Assembly: GCA_015068545.1 (NCBI GenBank)
Contig: SVKH01000043.1
Location: forward strand, 1 to 11,338
Reading direction: 5' to 3'
DNA: 11,338 nt
Source of the DNA: Oscillospiraceae bacterium
GTDB lineage: Bacteria; Bacillota; Clostridia; UBA1381
Part shown: piece after piece, positions 6,484 through 11,338 of the stretch
How the letters are laid out: every line of letters starts with the position of its first letter
How positions within the stretch are numbered: the first letter of the stretch is position 1
Translations under genes and position numbers: made by a program
Notes under the pieces: model-generated
Databases searched by the model: none
Told to the model about the DNA's origin: nothing
What the model saw: only the letters and a program-made list of their open reading frames with translations

Positions 6484-6526
6484 AAAATTCATCATAAAGT
6501 GCTACGTCCCCTTTTTGATGAATTTT
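6484..6526 (-). repeat. GGGGACGTAGCAC repeat, copy c, a long hairpin abutting the spoIIR stop
   Basis: A 16-bp stem with one mismatch pairs 6484-6499 with 6511-6526. It encloses an 11-nt loop, TGCTACGTCCC, the repeat core. The outer arms AAAATTCATC and GATGAATTTT are perfect complements. The hairpin begins immediately after the spoIIR stop codon (6527-6529) and on that strand ends in TTTT, so it may act as the spoIIR terminator. Confidence 0.8.
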
Positions 6527-7102
6527 CTAATAATGGATCTTTGCGATAATAGACTGTATAGTTTCTACTATCTTAAAGCGCACGTTAAACTTTCCATTTT
6601 GGGCTATTGTGAGGACAGCTTCATTATCAAGTACCGAATACAATTTTTCTTTTCCTTCATCTGTCATAGCTCCAAACATACTTTCGGTATAACATAGCGG
6701 TGGATACGCCACGCACCACCAGTTTTCTCCCAGACCATTACCCAAGGTAACTTTGACACAATTATACTCTCCCTGAGGAAGAGTAATTTGCTTGTAAGCC
6801 TTAGCTGGTATATGGCACTTTTCCCAAGCGACCTCCGCGTGGTATGGTGCTCCTATTGTATCCAAATATTCCTGAGCAGCAACTTCCATCTCCGCAATTT
6901 CAGGGAAATCTTTTTCTGATTTTTCTAAAATTCTATCTCTAACGCCTAATTTTATTCTTTGGTCAATTGGTGAATTGCTGTTTGCAACTACATGAAGCCT
7001 TAGTAAATTACTAGATAAATTTCTCTGTACCGACACAGAATATACAAAGCACAAACAGAAAATGCTCAAAAAAACCGGAAAGAAACAAGGGATTTTCTTC
7101 AT
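6527..7102 (-). CDS. spoIIR: stage II sporulation protein R
   Basis: SpoIIR is made in the forespore, exported to the intermembrane space, and triggers the SpoIIGA protease to process pro-sigma-E in the mother cell. The 191 residues show an N-terminal signal or anchor segment (about 5-24) and the family motif LLRLHVVANSNSPIDQ (33-48). The most conserved block follows: GEYNCVKVTLGNGLGENWWC (111-130), then VAYPPLC. Length is normal for the clostridial form, which lacks the longer tails seen in some Bacillus proteins. The ATG at 7102 has AAAAGGAG 11 nt upstream. A near-perfect sigma-F promoter lies upstream, as expected for this regulon member. The gene is divergent from sleB-ypeB and is followed directly by repeat copy c. 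Confidence 0.95.
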   Translation of the reverse strand: MKKIPCFFPVFLSIFCLCFVYSVSVQRNLSSNLLRLHVVANSNSPIDQRIKLGVRDRILEKSEKDFPEIAEMEVAAQEYLDTIGAPYHAEVAWEKCHIPAKAYKQITLPQGEYNCVKVTLGNGLGENWWCVAYPPLCYTESMFGAMTDEGKEKLYSVLDNEAVLTIAQNGKFNVRFKIVETIQSIIAKIHY

Positions 7103-7130
7103 TATTATACACGCTCCTTTTCAACAGGAA

Positions 7131-7160
7131 AATTATTTCCTCCTTGCTCAAAAGTTATAC
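7131..7160 (-). promoter_or_regulatory. sigma-F promoter of spoIIR
   Basis: On the minus strand the -35 GTATA (7156-7160) and -10 GGAAATAATT (7131-7140) are 15 nt apart. The -10 matches the sigma-F consensus GGNNANANT at every defined position and the -35 matches GYATA. Known sigma-F control of spoIIR in Bacillus agrees. Confidence 0.8.
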
Positions 7161-7187
7161 ATAAAAGGAAAAATATTGGAAATGATA
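7158..7187 (+). promoter_or_regulatory. possible sigma-G promoter of sleB-ypeB
   Basis: TACATA (7158-7163) and AATGATA (7181-7187) are 17 nt apart. They match the sigma-G pattern TGMATA - 17/18 nt - CATWMTA at five of six and five of seven positions. sleB and ypeB are sigma-G genes in Bacillus. Its -35 overlaps the -35 of the divergent sigma-F promoter. Confidence 0.5.
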
Positions 7188-7220
7188 AGGCTATAAAACT
7201 TTGAAAAGGGAGATGACTTT

Positions 7221-7691
7221 ATGAATAAAAAAGTGAAAATTGCAGCACTTTTCTTATTTATTACCATGTCGGTTTTTTTAGGCTATAAAGGCATAAATTC
7301 CAACACAAAAACAATTGCACAAACTCAGCGAAGCTCTGCTGATATGCAACTATTAGCAAGAGCGGTTAATGGTGAAGCCAGAGGGGAAATATACGAAGGG
7401 CAGGTAGCTGTGGCTGCAGTAATTTTAAACAGAGTAGACCATCCCTCCTTCCCTAACACCATTTCCGGTGTAATCTACCAACCCGGAGCCTTTACAGCAG
7501 TTGCTGACGGTCAAATAAACGAGCCAATTGCAGAAAACTCCACGGTATACAAAGCCTGTCAGGATGCCATGAACGGCTGGGACCCTACCTACGGAGCCAT
7601 TTATTATTTTAACCCTGATACAGCGACCAATAAATGGATTTGGTCAAGACCCCTGATTATTCAGATAGGTAAGCACCGCTTTTGCAAATAG
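7221..7691 (+). CDS. sleB: spore cortex-lytic enzyme SleB-type cell wall hydrolase
   Basis: SleB is a lytic transglycosylase that cleaves cortex peptidoglycan containing muramic-delta-lactam during germination. The 156 residues contain a hydrophobic N-terminus (about 6-21) for export from the forespore, then a complete hydrolase_2 (SleB) domain from about 41 to 155. The core motif is LLARAVNGEARGE (44-56), where Glu52 is the likely catalytic acid. It is followed by GQVAVAAVILNRVDHPSFPN, YQPGAFTAV and YYFNPDTATNKWIWSRP. The N-terminal peptidoglycan-binding domain of Bacillus SleB is absent. The hydrophobic segment has no clear AXA cleavage site, so it may stay anchored. AAAGGGAG lies 8 nt before the ATG. 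ypeB begins 11 nt after the stop, the conserved sleB-ypeB operon. Confidence 0.93.
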   Translation: MNKKVKIAALFLFITMSVFLGYKGINSNTKTIAQTQRSSADMQLLARAVNGEARGEIYEGQVAVAAVILNRVDHPSFPNTISGVIYQPGAFTAVADGQINEPIAENSTVYKACQDAMNGWDPTYGAIYYFNPDTATNKWIWSRPLIIQIGKHRFCK

Positions 7692-7702
7692 GAGGACAAC
7701 TT

Positions 7703-9034
7703 ATGAGAGAAAGTAAAAGAAAAATGTATTGGTTTTTTACCGTAGTTACCGTGTGTCTTGGTGTTTTTGGCACCTATGAGTTTTATCGTGCAAAGGCATA
7801 TGAACAGGCAGTGGAAGACACCTACAACCGTGCTTTTTTTGAGCTGACCGGATATGTGGATGACATAGATAGCCTTCTTGCTAAGACAATGCTTGCTACC
7901 GACGCGGGTGAACTTGCTACATTATCAAGTGAGCTATCGGTACAGGCTAATTCCGCGAAAGCGTGCCTGAGTCAGTTACCGATTACTGAAATACAGCTTG
8001 ACAATACCGAAAAATTTCTATCTCAGGTAGGAGATTACACATACACTTTGAGCCAAAGTCTAATTGACGATAAGCAGATATCTGTTTCCGAATACGAAAA
8101 CCTGCATTCTTTGGGACTTTTTGCAACTTCCCTAAACAACACGCTGACAGAGCTGTGCAAAAGCGTGTACAGTGGTGAAATCCATTTTGGTAAGAACAAT
8201 GAAGTAGTATTAGTAAAAACTGCTTATGCAGAAGATGAACATCCTCTTTCTTCTGTTGAAAAGGAATTTGGCGAATATCCCTCTCTTATTTATGATGGTC
8301 CATTTTCGGAACACATCGAGAATATGTCCCCGAAAATGACGGAAAACCAAAGAGAAATCACAGCAGACAGTGCTAAGAAAATTGCCTGCGAATTTTTGGA
8401 AATAGACAACCTTCAGTTACGCGGTCAAACAGAAAATGTTAGTATGGAATCCTACCTTTTCGGCGGCAAGAACAAGGGTACTGACATCAGCATTGCACTA
8501 ACAAAGCAAGGTGGACAAGTGGTGTATTTTCTTAAAAGCCGGCGCATTTTCCCAGAGAAAATATCGGTAGAAACTGCCATGAACAAAGCCAGAGCGTTCC
8601 TTAGCAACAAAGGCTATAAGGATATGACCACAAGCTATTACGAAAAAACCGGAGGCGTAGCAACCATAAATTTTGCGTACAAGCAGAACAATGTAACCTG
8701 CTACTCCGATCTTATAAAAGTCAAGGTAGCTCTTGATGACGGTGAAATTATAGGAATGGAAGCAAATGGATATGTAATGAATCACCACATCAGGGAAATC
8801 ATCACTCCACAGCTTACAAAACAGCAGGCACGAGAAAAAATAAGCTCTCGTCTCAGCATAGATTCAGTCTCCATAGCACTTATACCAAAGGATTCTAAAA
8901 GAGAGGTTTTATGCTATGAGTTCAAGGGCACCTCAGCAGGAAGAAACTTCCTAATTTATATTAATGCCCAAACAGGAAAAGAGGAAGATATACAAATATT
9001 GATAGAGTCACCGGACGGAATCTTAACCATATAA
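7703..9034 (+). CDS. ypeB: germination protein YpeB
   Basis: YpeB is needed for SleB to accumulate in the dormant spore and keeps it in check; the two depend on each other. The 443 residues have an N-terminal membrane anchor (about 8-25) and a helical N-terminal domain to about 160. The conserved motif EYPSLIYDGPFSEHI lies at 191-205. Three PepSY-like modules follow at about 215-283, 285-355 and 368-435; the last ends near GRNFLIYINAQTGKEEDI. Length is close to Bacillus YpeB (about 450). I place the start at ATG 7703, with AGGAGG 7 nt upstream; an in-frame TTG at 7682 overlaps the end of sleB and has no site. It is cotranscribed with sleB. No convincing terminator is seen after it. Confidence 0.95.
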   Translation: MRESKRKMYWFFTVVTVCLGVFGTYEFYRAKAYEQAVEDTYNRAFFELTGYVDDIDSLLAKTMLATDAGELATLSSELSVQANSAKACLSQLPITEIQLDNTEKFLSQVGDYTYTLSQSLIDDKQISVSEYENLHSLGLFATSLNNTLTELCKSVYSGEIHFGKNNEVVLVKTAYAEDEHPLSSVEKEFGEYPSLIYDGPFSEHIENMSPKMTENQREITADSAKKIACEFLEIDNLQLRGQTENVSMESYLFGGKNKGTDISIALTKQGGQVVYFLKSRRIFPEKISVETAMNKARAFLSNKGYKDMTTSYYEKTGGVATINFAYKQNNVTCYSDLIKVKVALDDGEIIGMEANGYVMNHHIREIITPQLTKQQAREKISSRLSIDSVSIALIPKDSKREVLCYEFKGTSAGRNFLIYINAQTGKEEDIQILIESPDGILTI

Positions 9035-9097
9035 GAATCTAGCTAAAAACTGACACTACCACAGCTTTTGATTGTAGTTTATTTCATTATATGCTTA

Positions 9098-9121
9098 ATT
9101 GTAAATTTTCCTCTTTACAAT
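9098..9121. promoter_or_regulatory. inverted repeat ATTGTAAA/TTTACAAT upstream of the CofE-like gene
   Basis: ATTGTAAA (9098-9105) and TTTACAAT (9114-9121) form a perfect 8-bp inverted repeat with an 8-nt spacer, 20 nt upstream of the -35 box. A third ATTGTAAA lies at 9229-9236, just before the ribosome binding site. It could be an operator. It lacks a T-run on either strand, so it is not a terminator. Confidence 0.35.
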
Positions 9122-9141
9122 AAAAAAATTGTCAAAAACTA

Positions 9142-9170
9142 TTGCACTATTTAACTTAAAATGGTATAAT
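9142..9170 (+). promoter_or_regulatory. strong sigma-A-type promoter with extended -10
   Basis: TTGCAC (9142-9147) and TATAAT (9165-9170) are 17 nt apart, with TGG directly before the -10. It gives a leader of about 70 nt for the gene at 9249. Confidence 0.8.
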
Positions 9171-9248
9171 ACTATGGTGGTTCTTTAATCAAATTAAGAG
9201 TGTGCTAAGCGCATTGACTTATAAATTTATTGTAAAGAAGGGATTCTT

Positions 9249-10448
9249 ATGTCAACAAACGAGAGAAGAGTCGGAACAATTTCAAGAGGTATCAGATGCC
9301 CTATCATCCGTGAAGGAGACGATCTTGCTACTATTGTTTCTGACAGTGTTTTAGAGGCTTGTGAATACGAGGGCTTCCAGCTACGCGATAGAGATGTCAT
9401 TTCCCTAACAGAGTCCATAGTGGCTCGTGCTCAGGGCAATTACGCGACAATCGAAAACATTGCTGAGGATGTTAAAAACAAGCTTGGTGGCGAAACTGTG
9501 GGAGTAATCTTCCCTATTCTATCCAGAAACAGATTTGCTGTATGCCTTCGCGGCATAGCTATGGGTTGTAAGAAGGTTGTTCTTATGCTAAGCTATCCTT
9601 CCGACGAAGTAGGAAATGCGCTGCTAACCTACGATCAGATAGACGCAGCCGGTATAAATCCTTATTCCGACGTACTTTCCCTTGAAAAATACCGTCAGCT
9701 ATTCGGAAAAAACGTGCATGAATTTACCGGAGTTGACTATGTGGAGTATTATAGTGAGGTAATTCGCGAAAGCGGTGCAGAAGTGGAAATCATCTTTGCA
9801 AATCAGGCAAAGGCAATCCTTGATTACGCAGACTGCATCCTTACCTGTGACATCCATACAAGAGCAAGAACAAAGAGAATATTAAAAGAAGCAGGCGCTA
9901 AAGTCGTTTGCGGACTTGACGATATCATGAACGCTCCTATAAACGGAAGCGGATGTAACGAAAAATACGGACTTTTGGGTTCTAACAAAGCGACTGAAAA
10001 CTCTATCAAACTGTTCCCTAAGGAATGTAAGGACTTAGTTTTGGATATTCAAAAGCGAATACTAGACAAAACAGGCAAGCACGTTGAGGTTATGGTTTAC
10101 GGCGATGGTGCCTTTAAGGATCCTCAAGGAAAAATATGGGAGCTTGCAGATCCGGTAGTATCCCCTGCATTTACCGATGGACTTATTGGCACACCAAACG
10201 AGGTTAAATTAAAATATCTTGCCGATAATGATTTTAAGGAACTTTCCGGAGAGGAACTGAAAAAGGCAATTTCAGATAGTATTAAATCCAAACAGGATAA
10301 CCTTGTGGGCAACATGGCCTCCCAAGGCACAACTCCTCGTCAGCTTACCGACCTTATCGGATCACTTTGCGACTTGACCAGCGGTTCTGGCGACAAAGGT
10401 ACTCCGGTTGTATTGGTGCAAGGCTACTTCGACAACTACACAAACTAA
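9249..10448 (+). CDS. coenzyme F420-0:L-glutamate ligase (CofE-like) family protein
   Basis: The family archetype CofE adds gamma-linked glutamates to F420-0 in archaea and actinobacteria. Firmicutes that do not make F420 carry longer relatives of about 390-400 residues whose reaction is not established. This 399-residue protein fits that type. The N-terminal GTISRGIRCPIIREGDDL (9-26) and DVISLTESIVARAQGNY (49-65) match the start of the ligase fold, where the E-S-I-V-A-RAQG stretch is nucleotide-binding. A later segment near GDGAFKDPQGKIWELADPVV (284-303) probably carries metal or substrate ligands. The protein is cytosolic, with no signal peptide. The gene stands alone between its own promoter and terminator, with no F420 biosynthesis genes beside it, so the neighbourhood gives no hint of pathway. 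The ATG has GAAGGG about 6 nt upstream. The family is certain to me; the substrate is not. Confidence 0.85.
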   Translation: MSTNERRVGTISRGIRCPIIREGDDLATIVSDSVLEACEYEGFQLRDRDVISLTESIVARAQGNYATIENIAEDVKNKLGGETVGVIFPILSRNRFAVCLRGIAMGCKKVVLMLSYPSDEVGNALLTYDQIDAAGINPYSDVLSLEKYRQLFGKNVHEFTGVDYVEYYSEVIRESGAEVEIIFANQAKAILDYADCILTCDIHTRARTKRILKEAGAKVVCGLDDIMNAPINGSGCNEKYGLLGSNKATENSIKLFPKECKDLVLDIQKRILDKTGKHVEVMVYGDGAFKDPQGKIWELADPVVSPAFTDGLIGTPNEVKLKYLADNDFKELSGEELKKAISDSIKSKQDNLVGNMASQGTTPRQLTDLIGSLCDLTSGSGDKGTPVVLVQGYFDNYTN

Positions 10449-10456
10449 TAAACATC

Positions 10457-10495
10457 ACCCAATGGCAGTATATCAACTCCATTGGGTATTTTTTT
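10457..10495 (+). terminator. intrinsic terminator of the CofE-like gene
   Basis: ACCCAATGG (10457-10465) pairs with CCATTGGGT (10479-10487), followed by A and seven T. It starts 8 nt after the stop codon. Confidence 0.92.
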
Positions 10496-10501
10496 ACCTC
10501 T

Positions 10502-10538
10502 ACTATTCAAAAAGTGCTACGTCCCCTTTTTAAATAGT
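10502..10538 (-). repeat. GGGGACGTAGCAC repeat, copy d
   Basis: A 13-bp stem with one mismatch pairs 10502-10514 with 10526-10538 around the loop TGCTACGTCCC, the same architecture as copy c. Copy d also forms an 18-bp perfect inverted repeat with copy e: AAAAAGTGCTACGTCCCC (10509-10526) against 10545-10562, with an 18-nt loop. Confidence 0.8.
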
Positions 10539-10539
10539 C

Positions 10540-10588
10540 ATTTTGGGGACGTAGCACTTTTTATATTTTGGGGACGTAGCACTTTTTA
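10540..10588 (+). repeat. GGGGACGTAGCAC repeat, copies e and f in tandem
   Basis: Two identical 24-bp units (10540-10563 and 10565-10588) each hold GGGGACGTAGCAC followed by TTTTTA. They are offset by 25 bp, so this looks like a recent tandem duplication. The interval between the CofE-like gene and the ferritin promoter contains nothing else besides the terminator at 10457-10495. Confidence 0.85.
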
Positions 10589-10627
10589 CGCAATAACTTA
10601 TTTTATTTCTTGTTTTTTTAGTAGGGG

Positions 10628-10656
10628 TTGTATTTTTTTGCGGATTGTAGTATAAT
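10628..10656 (+). promoter_or_regulatory. sigma-A-type promoter of the ferritin gene
   Basis: TTGTAT (10628-10633) and TATAAT (10651-10656) are 17 nt apart. It implies a leader of about 125 nt. No clear Fur box overlaps it. Confidence 0.75.
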
Positions 10657-10662
10657 AGATTT

Positions 10663-10786
10663 GCAAAGTAAACTCTGCATATTTTAAATTAATCTTTTAT
10701 TTCATAGCAAACTCAGGTTTCCTATGAGATAATATACAATCTGCCCTTTTGGCAGACCGTTTTTACAATGAAAGGAGGATTATTTA
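10663..10786 (+). promoter_or_regulatory. structured 5' leader of ferritin with terminator-like hairpin
   Basis: The leader holds two hairpins. The first pairs TCATAG (10702-10707) with CTATGA (10722-10727) and, inside a C-C mismatch, AAAC (10709-10712) with GTTT (10717-10720), leaving the loop TCAG. The second, TCTGCC (10740-10745) with GGCAGA (10751-10756), has a 5-nt loop and is followed after CCG by TTTTT (10760-10764), like a weak terminator. The ferritin Shine-Dalgarno AAAGGAGG begins 7 nt later. This is compatible with transcription attenuation; the effector is unknown. Confidence 0.45.
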
Positions 10787-11299
10787 ATGTTAGACAAAAG
10801 AGTTGCAAAACTACTTAATGAACAAATCACAAAGGAGCTGTACTCTGCATATCTGTATCTGGGTTTTTCCGTTTTCTATGAAGCTGAAGGACTGGACGGA
10901 TACGCGAACTGGTACATGATTCAAGCTCAGGAAGAAAGAGATCATGCCATGCTATTCCTAAAATATCTACAAATGTGTGGCGAAAAGGTAGAGCTAGGTG
11001 CCATAGATAAGCCTGACAAAAAGCTTTCCGGCTTGATGGATCCACTAAATGCAGGATATGAGCACGAACAGTATGTAACAAGCCTTATAAATGATATATA
11101 CAGTGCCGCATATGATGTGAAAGATTTCAGAACAATGCAGTTTTTGGATTGGTTCGTGAAAGAACAGCTTGAAGAAGAAAAGAATGCAGAAGACATGATA
11201 AAAAAGATGGAGCTTTTTGGAAATGATTCCAAGGGACTATATTCCCTAGATGCAGAATATGCTCAAAGAGTTTACTCCGCTCCGTCACTTGTACTGTAA
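10787..11299 (+). CDS. ftnA: non-heme ferritin, iron storage protein
   Basis: Ferritin oxidises Fe(II) at a diiron site and stores it as a mineral inside a 24-subunit shell in the cytoplasm. The 170 residues match bacterial FtnA in length. The ferroxidase ligands are at the same numbers as in E. coli FtnA: Glu17, Glu50, His53, Glu94, Gln127 and Glu130, with Glu126 and Glu129 nearby for the third iron site. No haem-binding methionine typical of bacterioferritin (Met52) is present: residue 52 is Asp. The ATG has AAAGGAGG 9 nt upstream. No terminator follows, and another ATG with a Shine-Dalgarno begins 29 nt downstream, so the gene may be the first of an operon. A structured leader precedes it. 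Confidence 0.96.
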   Translation: MLDKRVAKLLNEQITKELYSAYLYLGFSVFYEAEGLDGYANWYMIQAQEERDHAMLFLKYLQMCGEKVELGAIDKPDKKLSGLMDPLNAGYEHEQYVTSLINDIYSAAYDVKDFRTMQFLDWFVKEQLEEEKNAEDMIKKMELFGNDSKGLYSLDAEYAQRVYSAPSLVL

Positions 11300-11328
11300 A
11301 AATTTTATAATAAGAAAGGAAGAAAATT

Positions 11329-11338
11329 ATGGAAAAAT
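11329..11338 (+). CDS. start of a downstream gene (three codons only)
   Basis: ATG GAA AAA runs off the window, preceded by AAAGGA (11315-11320) with a suitable spacing. The product cannot be known. It is probably cotranscribed with the ferritin gene. Confidence 0.5.

Noticed and set aside
7682..7702. TTG start extending YpeB by seven residues
   Set aside because: It overlaps the end of sleB, has no ribosome binding site and would read through the AGGAGG that serves ATG 7703.
9035..9097. Terminator after ypeB
   Set aside because: Only short imperfect pairings such as AAACT/AGTTT exist and no T-run follows.
6310..10588. CRISPR-like repeated units
   Set aside because: Copies occur in both orientations with irregular spacing, there are no regular unique spacers and no cas genes are present.

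Overview
The window reads as a chromosomal segment of a low-GC, endospore-forming anaerobe of the class Clostridia. Three things support this. A SipL-type spore coat morphogenesis gene (DUF3794 repeats plus LysM) is a clostridial replacement for Bacillus SpoVID. SpoIIR, SleB and YpeB are sporulation or germination proteins. Ribosome binding sites are strong AGGAGG/AAAGGAG types with TTGACA/TATAAT-like promoters. The genus cannot be named from this sequence.

Layout, left to right. Positions 1-1029 hold a minus-strand cysE-cysS pair (serine acetyltransferase and the start of cysteinyl-tRNA synthetase) with a clear promoter and a structured leader of about 120 nt. Positions 1048-2688 hold sipL (minus) with a terminator and a sigma-E-like promoter. 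It is divergent from an SLH-domain secreted protein gene (2780-3832, plus), which ends in a strong terminator. Positions 3955-5776 hold a minus-strand trmB-patatin unit, preceded by a leader of about 250 nt with three hairpins; the last is terminator-like and sits just upstream of the trmB Shine-Dalgarno. Positions 5818-6246 hold a small helical protein of unknown function.

Positions 6310-6526 contain copies of a short repeat (core GGGGACGTAGCAC) around a 41-codon ORF of doubtful status. Next come spoIIR (minus) and the germination operon sleB-ypeB (plus). They are divergent, and their apparent forespore promoters (sigma-F-like and sigma-G-like) have overlapping -35 elements. Positions 9249-10448 encode a CofE-like protein (F420-0:gamma-glutamyl ligase family) with its own promoter and terminator. 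More copies of the same repeat follow (10502-10588). The last complete gene is ftnA-type ferritin, with a promoter, a two-hairpin leader and the first codons of a following gene.

Together the genes show a core chromosomal region mixing cysteine supply, tRNA modification and iron storage with several steps of the spore life cycle: inter-compartment signalling (SpoIIR), coat attachment (SipL) and cortex lysis at germination (SleB/YpeB). I do not see a defence island, prophage, CRISPR array or biosynthetic cluster. The least explained signals are the GTGCTACGTCCCC repeat family and the three structured leaders (cysE, trmB, ferritin).
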